A DNA stretch of 12,749 bases from Cyanobacteria bacterium UBA5018 (GTDB lineage Bacteria; Cyanobacteriota; Cyanobacteriia; PCC-6307; Cyanobiaceae): contig DGYA01000132.1 in the NCBI GenBank assembly GCA_002396505.1, positions 1 through 12,749 on the forward strand, written 5' to 3'. A model generated the notes under the pieces. That model was not told the origin of the DNA, did no database searches, and saw nothing but the letters and a program-made list of their open reading frames with translations. Of this stretch, positions 5,805 through 12,376 are shown piece by piece. The translations under genes were made by a program, and so were the position numbers. Every line of letters begins with the position of its first letter. The stretch's first letter is position 1.

Positions 5805-7012
5805 TCTCCCATCAGGCGTTTAACTGCTTTGCCGCCGAGACGCCGGCGCAGGTTGTCGAGGATGGCGGGAATTTGTGCGGCCCAGGGGCTGGCGGCCACG
5901 GCGGCCTGCAGTTCGGCGGCGCTCACCTGGCCGTCGAGCACATCGGCATTGGCGCCGGGAAACCAGTGGCTGCCACTGCCCAGCAGGCCATAGCGGGCCC
6001 TGGCAAAACCCTCCAGGTCCCAGGCCTCCAGCAGGTTGTGCAGCCAGAGCAACACCGGCAAATTCAACTGGCCGGGGGCTTCCTGCCAGTCGGGCAGGCC
6101 CTGCCGCCAACTCGCCAGCCAATCGGCACCGAGGGCATCGAGCTGGGCAAGCTCCAGCCGCTCTTCTATCGGCGCCAACAATTCGGAGGCCCGCTCCAAG
6201 GCCCCCACCGCCTCCAGGTGAAGCGCCAAATCGGCCGGACTGGCCGCCCCCACGCTGATCGTGTGGATAGCGGGAGAGGAAAGGCAGAACAGATCGTTGA
6301 ACACGATCGGATGCAGGGGGGCGCAGAGCTGGGACAGCCGCGGGGAAGGGCTATGCAAATGGCCCCCCTTATCGGTGGGGCTGATCACAAACACGCCCAT
6401 GTCATGGCGGGTGGCGGCGACCAGGGCCGGCCCATTATCTTGACGGATATAATACCAGTGCAGATTCACATAATCGAATTCATCGCTTGCGATCGCCTGC
6501 TCAAGTAGGGGAATCGAGCCGTGGCTGGAGAAGCCGATGTGGCCGATGCGGCCATCGTTCTGCCAACGCCGCGCCACCGCCAGGCAGCCCGCTGGTTTGA
6601 GGGTCTGCTCCAGGTGTTCCGGCAGATTTAGGCCATGGATGCCTAGTAAATCAATCCGATCCACCCCCAGCCGCTCAAAGCTGGTGGCCAGTTCCCGCTC
6701 AAATAGATCGCTATCGGCCTGGGGTGGCACCTTGGTCTGCAGGATGCGCTTGGGGTCGGGCACCTGTTGGAACAACCAGCCCAGCTGGCGTTCGGAGCTG
6801 CCGTAATGGCGTGCTGTTTCGATGTGGTGCATGCCCGCCGCCACCGCCGCCTCCAGGGTGGCGCGCAGGTTGTTTTGACTCGCTGCTGTGATTTGATCCG
6901 GCGGTAGATCGCTCCAGCTCTGCTGATAGCGCATGCCCCCCAGCGACAGCACTGGCATGGCCAGTTCCGTGCGCCCGAATCGCCGGCAGGGGATGGCAGA
7001 GGGAGCCGTCAT
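5795..7012 (-). CDS. Aldo/keto reductase with Cys-less C-terminal domain (COG1453-like)
   Basis: The 405-aa NADPH-type aldo/keto reductase TIM barrel covers about 8-260: RRFGRTELAMPVLSLGGM, IETARHYGSSE with Tyr70 as catalytic acid and Glu65 where Asp is usual, Lys94 in QTKVPP, His126 in GIHGLN, and GHIGFSSHG. The C-terminal part (about 290-395) follows the layout of reductases that carry a ferredoxin-like domain (LNLPVLLWLHNLLEAWDLEGF, GSHWFPGANA, QIPAILDNLRR), yet the region has no cysteine, so it cannot bind Fe-S clusters. The start overlaps the stop of the upstream ferredoxin gene by 4 nt (ATGA), so the ferredoxin may serve as partner (inference). Substrate unknown. A HIP1 octamer lies inside at 6489-6496. 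Confidence 0.88.
   Translation of the reverse strand: MTAPSAIPCRRFGRTELAMPVLSLGGMRYQQSWSDLPPDQITAASQNNLRATLEAAVAAGMHHIETARHYGSSERQLGWLFQQVPDPKRILQTKVPPQADSDLFERELATSFERLGVDRIDLLGIHGLNLPEHLEQTLKPAGCLAVARRWQNDGRIGHIGFSSHGSIPLLEQAIASDEFDYVNLHWYYIRQDNGPALVAATRHDMGVFVISPTDKGGHLHSPSPRLSQLCAPLHPIVFNDLFCLSSPAIHTISVGAASPADLALHLEAVGALERASELLAPIEERLELAQLDALGADWLASWRQGLPDWQEAPGQLNLPVLLWLHNLLEAWDLEGFARARYGLLGSGSHWFPGANADVLDGQVSAAELQAAVAASPWAAQIPAILDNLRRRLGGKAVKRLMGEAA
6489..6496. repeat. HIP1 palindrome GCGATCGC
   Basis: The octamer GCGATCGC is the highly iterated palindrome common in many cyanobacterial genomes. This is the one complete copy I noticed, inside the reductase gene. It supports a cyanobacterial origin only weakly. 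Confidence 0.6.
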
Positions 7013-7467
7013 AGGCCGGAGCTACGGCGAGGCAGGTTGCGCTTGGGGCGGGCGGCACTGGGTAGACCCAGGGGCTGCATTTCCTGCTGGGCCAATTGCT
7101 CCTGTAGCTGGGGCAGCTGTTCATAAGCCACCCAATGGATGCAGTCCACAGGACAGGTATCCATCGCCTCCTGGATGCGCTCGGTGGTATCGCCGTCCTG
7201 GCGGATTGCCCGCGAGCGGCCCCAGCTCTCCTCCAGCATGAAGGTATTGGAAGCCACGTGGGTGCAGTAGCGGCAGCCGATGCAAACGGCCTCATCCACC
7301 CATACGGCCCGCTGGCGCAGGGCACCCCCCAACAGGGGCTCCTCACCCGTGACAACAGGGGAGAAGCTGGTGGCCGTGGACCAGGCCAGGCCGGGATCGG
7401 CGAGGGCTGGATCGGCAAGGCCGCGATCGGCGCTGCTGGCGGGGCTGGAGCCGAGGGGGGCAACCAC
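7009..7467 (-). CDS. 4Fe-4S ferredoxin
   Basis: The 152-aa protein has one ferredoxin domain at about 54-115: WVDEAVCIGCRYC (Cys62, 65, 68), then TCPVDCIHWV (Cys105, 109). This gives ligands for one [4Fe-4S] cluster plus one extra cysteine; soluble electron carrier. I take GTG 7467 as start because no ATG precedes the domain and it sits 3 nt after the ycf35 stop. The first 30 residues are low complexity and include three DPxLA-like repeats made by a 15-bp DNA repeat, so the true start could be later. A basic tail (PKRNLPRRSSGL) ends the protein. It is coupled upstream to ycf35 and downstream to the aldo/keto reductase. Redox partner unproven. Confidence 0.88.
   Translation of the reverse strand: MVAPLGSSPASSADRGLADPALADPGLAWSTATSFSPVVTGEEPLLGGALRQRAVWVDEAVCIGCRYCTHVASNTFMLEESWGRSRAIRQDGDTTERIQEAMDTCPVDCIHWVAYEQLPQLQEQLAQQEMQPLGLPSAARPKRNLPRRSSGL
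7395..7439. repeat. Three 15-bp tandem repeats in the ferredoxin N-terminus
   Basis: Units at 7395-7409, 7410-7424 and 7425-7439 all begin GATCGGC on the + strand. On the coding strand they give the five-residue repeats DRGLA, DPALA and DPGLA. Confidence 0.75.
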
Positions 7468-7470
7468 CGC

Positions 7471-7860
7471 TCAGGCCCAGCGGGTTACCACCAGTTCAAT
7501 CGTGCCATCGACGCTATTGCTCTGCTCCGCCACCTGGAAGCCCTCAGCGGCGGAGGCGCTCAGGATTGAGCGCAGCGCATAGCGCTGGTTGAGCCGGGCC
7601 AGGAAGCGCTCCACCGGCACCGGCTGTTGCCACAAATCCAGATCGGCAACCAGTTCATAACTGCCGCTCTCGGCACTCCAGCGGAAGCCGATGTCGCTGC
7701 CATTGGCCTGGCTGACGGCCAGCTGGGCGACCACGGTCTGGCCGCGATAGCCGTTCACTTGGAGTTCGCCTTGGCGGGCGTCATGGCCCAAGTCGGCCAG
7801 GGCTTCACGGAGCGACTGGAGATCGCGCAGCTCGGTTTTGACGGTGCTGAAGTGGGACAT
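7471..7860 (-). CDS. ycf35: Ycf35 family protein (DUF1257)
   Basis: The 129-aa soluble protein of the DUF1257/Ycf35 family is conserved in cyanobacteria and in algal plastid genomes. The usual opening MSHFSTVKTELRDLQSLREAL is present, then DIGFRWSAESGSYELVADLDLW (about 56-77), RFLARLNQRYALRSIL and the end GTIELVVTRWA. Length is as expected. Function unknown. The stop is only 3 nt from the ferredoxin start, so they should share a transcript. DUF2997 lies upstream with 251 nt between, a gap holding repeats and possibly a promoter. ATG 7860 gives the conserved start. Confidence 0.92.
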   Translation of the reverse strand: MSHFSTVKTELRDLQSLREALADLGHDARQGELQVNGYRGQTVVAQLAVSQANGSDIGFRWSAESGSYELVADLDLWQQPVPVERFLARLNQRYALRSILSASAAEGFQVAEQSNSVDGTIELVVTRWA

Positions 7861-7975
7861 CGGGACAGCCTGGGGAGGGGGTTGGTGGATCAGATCAATC
7901 GCGGATTGAGCTGTGGACGGGATGGCGGCAGCTACTTAAATTGAACTGCGGTGCAAAGGGCTGGTAAGTGAAAAG

Positions 7976-8009
7976 AGCGCTGATGAGTGCATATAGCGCT
8001 GATGAGTGC
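7976..8009. repeat. 15-bp direct repeat, 19-bp period, between DUF2997 and ycf35
   Basis: AGCGCTGATGAGTGC occurs exactly at 7976-7990 and again at 7995-8009, with ATAT between. It lies upstream of ycf35, where a promoter or operator would be expected, but no family motif is recognised. Confidence 0.75.
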
Positions 8010-8026
8010 GGGGAGCTGATAAATCG

Positions 8027-8060
8027 ATTCGACTCATAACTCAATTCGACTCATGACTCC
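8027..8060. repeat. Two 17-bp tandem repeats between DUF2997 and ycf35
   Basis: Units 8027-8043 and 8044-8060 both begin ATTCGACTCAT and match at 15 of 17 positions. The period is the same as that of the bioC-bioD gap repeats, although the sequence differs. Confidence 0.75.
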
Positions 8061-8111
8061 AGTGAACTGCCAGGTTCAGCTGAAGCTCAAGGGCTAGGGC
8101 TCCAGCGGCAC

Positions 8112-8330
8112 TCAGCTCTGAACCTGGTTCTGAACCTGGCTCTGGGCCTGGCTCTGGGCCTGGTGCTGGAGTTGATAGGCGGCGGCCGTTGGTTGGCGCT
8201 GCTGCACCGATCCCAGCTTGGCCTCGATCAGCTCGGTGAGCCGTTCACAGGCCAGCCCTTGAACGCCCTCCACCAGCTCTTCCACCCGACCATCGGGCCG
8301 GATGCGAAAGCGGATGGTCTCTTGTGCCAT
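8112..8330 (-). CDS. DUF2997 family protein with Gln-rich repeat tail
   Basis: The 72-aa protein has a conserved body MAQETIRFRIRPDGRVEELV then GLACERLTELIEAKLGSV, matching the small DUF2997 family usually encoded beside ycf35. Function unknown. Residues after about 52 are a Gln-rich tail of four-residue units (HQAQ, SQAQ, SQVQ, NQVQ) produced by a 12-bp DNA repeat, so this part is a lineage-specific addition. ATG 8330 fits the family start. It is transcribed in the same direction as the HEAT-repeat gene upstream (160 nt gap) and ycf35 downstream. Confidence 0.85.
   Translation of the reverse strand: MAQETIRFRIRPDGRVEELVEGVQGLACERLTELIEAKLGSVQQRQPTAAAYQLQHQAQSQAQSQVQNQVQS
8117..8164. repeat. 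Four 12-bp tandem repeats in the 3' end of DUF2997
   Basis: Units at 8117, 8129, 8141 and 8153 follow TCTGRRCCTGGY. They encode the four-residue Gln-rich repeats of the protein tail. Confidence 0.85.
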
Positions 8331-8490
8331 CCCTAGTCGGCAAAAGGATGATCAGATGTTAGCGGGGTTGGCCTCAGCCTGAGCTGGCCCCTTATCGGCT
8401 AGGCCACAAACCGTCTGCCCCCTTCCCCCCCTTTCGGCGGGACCACTTTCGGCTGGTCTCAAATCCAGCTGGCCGCAATCGGCTGGGGGC
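8331..8490. other. Spacer between HEAT-repeat gene and DUF2997 with degenerate repeats
   Basis: No gene is seen here. Read on the - strand, short units resembling GCCGAAAG/GCCGATAAG recur four times or so amid G-runs. The stop of the HEAT gene sits in a perfect 12-bp palindrome GCTCAGCTGAGC (8489-8500). Confidence 0.5.
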
Positions 8491-9366
8491 TCAGCTGAGC
8501 AGGCCTTCGTCCACCAGGGTTTGGAGCCGCTCCAGCAACTCGGGATTTTCCAGTTGCTCCAAGGCCAGGCGCGCTTCGTCACGGACGCCGGAGTCGCCGT
8601 CTTCCAACATGGTGCCCAAGAGCACCTCCACCACCTTTTGCTGGCGGGGAGCCACCAGATCGGCGTAGAGGCGACCCAGGGCCCAGGCGCTGTTGCTGCG
8701 CACGGCGGCTTCTGTGTCGATGCGCAGGCTGAGCAGCAGCTGGGCCGCCGCCGGATCGGCCTTGGCCGGGGCGTTCACCGCCGCCTCGGCCAGGGAGCTG
8801 GCCGCCCACAGGCGCACGGCGGCGATGTCCACCTGCAGGGCCCGCATCAGGGGATTGAGCACCGGGGCATCGGGATAGCTGCCCAGGCTCCAGGCCACGG
8901 CCTTGCGCACATAGCCGTTGTCGTCGGCGGCGAGCAGGGCCAACAGCGGTTCCACCGCCAGCGGACTGGGATTGCGCCCCAGGGCATAGACCGCGCTCAT
9001 CCGATGGATCGGGCAGGCAGCCTGCAACAGGGGCAATAGCAGCGGCAGGGCCCGGGGATCGCGGTGTTCACAAAAGATGCGCAGCCCCTGCATGCGCAGG
9101 TCATGGCTGGCGGCGTCGGGTTGCTGCTGCTTCTGGGCGCGGCGCAGCAGCTCCAGGCCCTGGTCACACTCGGCGGCCACGTCGGCCGCGGCCGGATCGC
9201 TGCTGTCCAGGTCGTCTAGGGGATCGCCCAAAAGCTCCTGGGCCAGCTCCTGGGCCAGCATCTCGGGATCTAAAAACAGCTGCTGGGGACTTTCCTCGTC
9301 ATAGGGACCCCGCACTGGCTCCCCTGTCATGTCATGGAAGGGCGGCATGTCATGGAAGGGGGCCAT
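8491..9366 (-). CDS. HEAT-repeat protein
   Basis: The 291-aa soluble protein has an acidic N-terminal region (about 20-75) followed by alpha-solenoid HEAT repeats from about 90 to 285. Repeat-like units are RALPLLLPLL...HRMSAVYALG, AVEPLLALLAADDNGYVRKAVAWSLG, PLMRALQVDIAAVRLWAASSLAEA, LLSLRIDTEAAVRSNSAWALG and LLGTMLEDGDSGVRDEARLALEQL. The resemblance is to cyanobacterial CpcE/F-like or IaiH-like HEAT proteins. Standing next to ferredoxin and Ycf35 genes, an Fe-S or photosynthesis-related scaffold role is possible but only inferred. The start is ambiguous: an 18-bp duplication puts in-frame ATGs at residues 1, 7 and 13. AQEL is also duplicated (38-45). Confidence 0.85.
   Translation of the reverse strand: MAPFHDMPPFHDMTGEPVRGPYDEESPQQLFLDPEMLAQELAQELLGDPLDDLDSSDPAAADVAAECDQGLELLRRAQKQQQPDAASHDLRMQGLRIFCEHRDPRALPLLLPLLQAACPIHRMSAVYALGRNPSPLAVEPLLALLAADDNGYVRKAVAWSLGSYPDAPVLNPLMRALQVDIAAVRLWAASSLAEAAVNAPAKADPAAAQLLLSLRIDTEAAVRSNSAWALGRLYADLVAPRQQKVVEVLLGTMLEDGDSGVRDEARLALEQLENPELLERLQTLVDEGLLS
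9235..9258. repeat. 12-bp tandem duplication in HEAT gene
   Basis: CTCCTGGGCCAG occurs twice in succession, encoding the doubled AQEL at residues 38-45 on the - strand. Confidence 0.7.
9331..9366. repeat. 18-bp tandem duplication spanning the HEAT gene start codon
   Basis: Units 9331-9348 and 9349-9366 match at 16 of 18 positions. Each ends in CAT on the + strand (ATG on the coding strand), and another ATG lies just beyond at 9330, giving three in-frame candidate starts. Confidence 0.85.
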
Positions 9367-9396
9367 GGCTGCGCAGGGCTTAGCGGTGGATGGGGG

Positions 9397-9522
9397 TCAG
9401 GAGATTGGTGCCGGAGCGGCCATGTCGCCAGGCAGCCAGATGCGGGCACTCACAGCAAACAGGGCCAGCGCAAAGAGAATCACGATGGCGGCCGGTAACA
9501 AGGTGGAACGGAAGAACGACAA
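9397..9522 (-). CDS. 41-aa single-pass membrane protein, unannotated
   Basis: The short frame reads MSFFRSTLLPAAIVILFALA then LFAVSARIWLPGDMAAPAPIS if the TTG at 9522 is the start; upstream in the frame there is no ATG or GTG before a stop. One hydrophobic helix spans about 8-26, preceded by an arginine and followed by a short Pro/Ala-rich tail. The composition (clean helix, basic N side, conserved-looking end) resembles the small membrane proteins attached to cyanobacterial thylakoid complexes, but I cannot name a family. It ends 30 nt before the HEAT gene, in the same direction, so it probably heads that transcript. The start codon is the weakest part of this call. Confidence 0.5.
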   Translation of the reverse strand: MSFFRSTLLPAAIVILFALALFAVSARIWLPGDMAAPAPIS

Positions 9523-9590
9523 AGGCTGGTGATGGCGACACGCCTCCCACCATCATCACCCCTAGCCTTCGCCCAGTGACGAGGGCCTGC

Positions 9591-11033
9591 ATGGCTGGTG
9601 CCCAGGCCGATCCCCAAACCAATTCCCCTTTCGATCCCCTGGCCGGTGAACCGGCCGATCCAGCGGTGGGCCTGGCGGCGGGCTCAGGGGCTGAGCTGGT
9701 GGCTGGACCCGCCCCTGGCAGCGGCGCTGCCCCCAGCTTGCGAGCGCCGCTGTTTTCGAGTGGCACCGCTGGCTCCGTTTCACCCTGGCGGCGTCTGCTG
9801 GCGGTGGGGGCGGAAGGGGTGGCCAGCGGCACGCCCTACATGGTGGGCAGCAAATTGCTCCAGGGCTGGCTCACTGCCAGTGGCATTCCCCTGGGGATGA
9901 TCGGGCTACTCAGCCTGGCGGAGTTGCCCTACACGCTCAAGTTGTTCTGGGCGCCCCTGCTGGATCGATGGCCAATCCCTTGGCCCGATCGGCGCCGGGG
10001 CTGGTTGCTGGTTTTACAGCTGGCCCTGGTGGCGGTTATCGCCGGCATGGCACTGCTGCGGCCCCAAGCCGATCGCTCCCATTTGACCCTGGTGGGGATC
10101 ATGGTGATCCTGCTTGCCGTGGTGAGTGCCAGCCAGGACGTAATGGTTGATGCCTACCGCACCGACCTGCTGCCGGAGAGCGAAAGGGGCGCGGGTGCTG
10201 CCGCCGGTGCCCTCGGCTATCGGGCCGCCATGCTCGCGGTGGGGGGTGGGGGGTTTCTGCTAGCCGGCTGGCTGGGCTGGCCCGCCGCCTTCCTGGGATC
10301 GGCCCTATTGGTGGCAGCGGTACTGCCGCTCACGCTTTGGGCCCCGCGCCTGGAGCCTTTGGCCCATCCACCCCGCAGCCTGCGGGAGGCGATCGTCGGT
10401 CCGGCCAGGGAATTCCTGCGGCGCACCGGAGGCCGCCGGGCCCTGTTGCTGCTGGCCCTGGTGATGCTCTACCGCTGGCCTGACGGCCTGCTCAACTTGA
10501 TGGCGGTTCCCTTCATGCTCCAAGCGGGTTTCAGTGCCGCCCAAATCGGTGCCGTCAATGGGGGCTGGGGCATAGCTGCCACCATGGCGGGCACGGCGGT
10601 AGGCGGGTTGCTGTTCAAGCCCCTTGGGCTAAACCGTTCCCTGTGGGTATTCGGCGCGATCGGCAGCCTCACCAACCTCACCTACTGGGCCCTGGCCAAG
10701 TTCGGGGGCGGCCTGGCTGGCCTGATGCTCACGGTGAGTGTGGAGCACTTCGCCCATGGCATGGTCACTGCCGCCTTCCTGGCCCTACTTATGAGCCTCT
10801 GTAATCCGCGTTTCTCGGCCACCCAGTACGCCCTGTTTTCTGGGGTGTATGCCTTGAGCCGCTCGGTACTCGCGGCGCCCGCCGGTTTTCTGGCTGAATC
10901 ACTTGGCTGGAGCAGCTTCTTTGCGCTCACCCTAGTGGCGGCGGTACCCACCTTTTTGCTGTTAGCGGTATTGGCCCCTTGGCGCGAAAACTTGCCCCGG
11001 GGCGCCTATGAACCGTTGCGCGATCCAACTTGA
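9591..11033 (+). CDS. AmpG-like major facilitator superfamily permease
   Basis: The 480-aa inner-membrane transporter has many hydrophobic helices. Family marks are visible: EGVASGTPYMVGSKLLQGWL (75-94) with GMIGLLSLAELPYTLKLFWA then PLLDR (helix 2 and loop), and SASQDVMVDAYRTDLLPESERGAGAA (179-204), both equivalent to conserved AmpG signatures. In E. coli AmpG imports anhydro-muropeptides for cell-wall recycling; the substrate of this cyanobacterial homologue is not shown. ATG 9591 has GAGG seven bases upstream. An N-terminal extension of about 65 Ala/Gly/Pro-rich residues precedes the first helix and is unlike the usual short N-terminus. It is divergent from the small membrane protein with 68 nt between. 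No operon partner downstream. Confidence 0.87.
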   Translation: MAGAQADPQTNSPFDPLAGEPADPAVGLAAGSGAELVAGPAPGSGAAPSLRAPLFSSGTAGSVSPWRRLLAVGAEGVASGTPYMVGSKLLQGWLTASGIPLGMIGLLSLAELPYTLKLFWAPLLDRWPIPWPDRRRGWLLVLQLALVAVIAGMALLRPQADRSHLTLVGIMVILLAVVSASQDVMVDAYRTDLLPESERGAGAAAGALGYRAAMLAVGGGGFLLAGWLGWPAAFLGSALLVAAVLPLTLWAPRLEPLAHPPRSLREAIVGPAREFLRRTGGRRALLLLALVMLYRWPDGLLNLMAVPFMLQAGFSAAQIGAVNGGWGIAATMAGTAVGGLLFKPLGLNRSLWVFGAIGSLTNLTYWALAKFGGGLAGLMLTVSVEHFAHGMVTAAFLALLMSLCNPRFSATQYALFSGVYALSRSVLAAPAGFLAESLGWSSFFALTLVAAVPTFLLLAVLAPWRENLPRGAYEPLRDPT

Positions 11034-11261
11034 AACCACCGCTGAATGCTGAATGCAGGCTGAAGGCAGGCTTTAGGGAAGCTTTAGGACCAGGGCGCTT
11101 AGGGGGACTGGATGGACTGGAGGGATTAGGGATTAGGAACTGGAGGGATTAGGAACTGGAGGGATTAGGGACTGGAGGGATTAGGCATTAGGGGGACTAG
11201 GGGGATTGGAGGCATTAGAGGGATTAGGGATTTTTTAGAGCTTCCCTTCCCTGTTGCACGG
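11034..11261. repeat. G-rich 16-bp tandem repeats between convergent genes
   Basis: The unit ACTGGAGGGATTAGGR occurs at 11116-11131 and then three times in tandem (11139-11154, 11155-11170, 11171-11186), with shorter GGATTAGG/GCATTAGG pieces on both sides to about 11230. Arms AGGGAAGCTTTA (11075-11086) and TAGAGCTTCCCT (11236-11247) are inverted with one mismatch and enclose the repeat block. The region separates the + strand permease from the - strand DJ-1 gene and may serve as a transcription end. Confidence 0.8.
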
Positions 11262-11942
11262 TTATCCCTTAAGCCTTTCCAGCAAGGTCTTGGCCACCAG
11301 CTCGGAGGAGGCCGGGTTCTGGCCGGTAATTAAGCTGCCGTCGGTGATGGCATATGGACGCCAGTCCAGATCTTTTGAGTAGTTAGCTCCCTCGGCAATT
11401 AGTGCGTCTTCCAGCAGGAAGGGCACCACGGCAGATAGCTCAACAGCGGCTTCCTCGGTGTTGCTGAAGCCAGTTACCGCTTTACCCCGCACCAGAGGAG
11501 TTCCATCTGGAGCCTTAGCGTTACGCAGCACAGCAGGGGCATGGCAAACCGCGGCGATCAGCTTGCCGGATGAATACATTTTTTCCAGCAAAGCTATGGA
11601 GAAGCCATCCTCCACCAGGTCCCACATCAGTCCATGGCCTCCAGGATAAAATACCCCATCATAATCGTCAGCCGAGACATCTTGCAGTTTCAACGTATTG
11701 GCCAGGGCTGCCTGGGTTTCTTTGTCTTGTTTGAACCTGATGGTTGCTTCTGTTTGAAATGCAGGCTCATCGCTTTTGGGATCCAGGGGTGGTTGACCTC
11801 CATTTGGCGATGCCAATGTGATCGCCACACCCGCGGCAGCCAAAACGTAATAAGGCGCCGCAAATTCTTCGAGCCAGAATCCGGTGGACTTGCCGGTGGT
11901 ACCAAGTTGGTTGTGAGAGGTGAGAACCATCAGCACTTTCAT
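11262..11942 (-). CDS. DJ-1/PfpI family (type 1 glutamine amidotransferase-like) protein
   Basis: The 226-aa cytosolic protein is of the Hsp31-like branch of DJ-1/PfpI. MKVLMVLTSHNQLGTTGKST begins the flavodoxin-like fold; GFWLEE gives the acidic Glu25/26; DYDGVFYPGGHGLMWDL (93-109) is the family loop; and AAVCHAPAVL holds the nucleophile Cys133 with His134. Members act as glyoxalases/deglycases or chaperones under carbonyl or oxidative stress; which applies here is unknown. Coding GC is visibly lower than in the genes to the left, suggesting later acquisition or a different genomic segment. ATG 11942 is the family start. It is a single gene, convergent with the permease. Confidence 0.9.
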   Translation of the reverse strand: MKVLMVLTSHNQLGTTGKSTGFWLEEFAAPYYVLAAAGVAITLASPNGGQPPLDPKSDEPAFQTEATIRFKQDKETQAALANTLKLQDVSADDYDGVFYPGGHGLMWDLVEDGFSIALLEKMYSSGKLIAAVCHAPAVLRNAKAPDGTPLVRGKAVTGFSNTEEAAVELSAVVPFLLEDALIAEGANYSKDLDWRPYAITDGSLITGQNPASSELVAKTLLERLKG

Positions 11943-12376
11943 CTAGGCTTTCCCCTATGGATCTAATCAATTCCAAGGCTAACAGGTTTGCAGTCGTGGG
12001 TAGGTGCTGTAAATCACCCCTCAGCCCTGGCCATGGCTAGCTGCTCGCCAGCGCCTGCCTTGGCCGTAAGCATCGCTTCTGTTGGCTCCCACTCCAATCA
12101 CGCCTCTTGCCTGGCCCATTGCTGCTCGCCTGCGCCTGTCTCGGCATGCGGCAGGGCTACCGATCAAAGCATTTACTGGCCGGTGTTTTCAAAAAGCCCT
12201 ACCTAGGAATGGATAATTACAGCTCTGATCAGGGCGGCTGCGAACGAGCGGTCGCATCTCCACGCAGTCCTTTTGCAGCTGCTTAAACACGGCTTCTAGA
12301 CAGACAGCCATTAACAGACAGCAGATGCATAAATGGTGTTGCACTGCGACATTCATCGCGGGAATTTACTGGTATC
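11943..12376. other. Intergenic region, no convincing gene
   Basis: 434 bases of mixed composition. Frames present are short, Cys/Ser/His-rich and without family resemblance. An imperfect direct repeat (about 12026-12063 and 12110-12144, core CTGCTCGCC.GCGCCTG) and a short doubled CAGACAGC near 12302-12322 are seen. No clear promoter could be assigned for the gene that follows. Confidence 0.55.

Noticed and set aside
7395..8164. CRISPR-like repeats
   Set aside because: Units are 12-19 bp, directly abutting, without unique spacers of constant length; they are simple tandem duplications.
8352..8582. 76-aa frame on the - strand between the HEAT gene and DUF2997
   Set aside because: It overlaps the HEAT gene 3' end in another frame and the rest is degenerate repeat translation.
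9380..9832. 150-aa frame on the - strand opposite the permease start
   Set aside because: It is out of frame with the convincing 41-aa membrane protein and is mostly antisense to the permease N-terminus.
11988..12206. 72-aa frame with repeated CSPAP in the right-hand gap
   Set aside because: The peptide repeat only reflects the imperfect DNA repeat; there is no start signal or family pattern.
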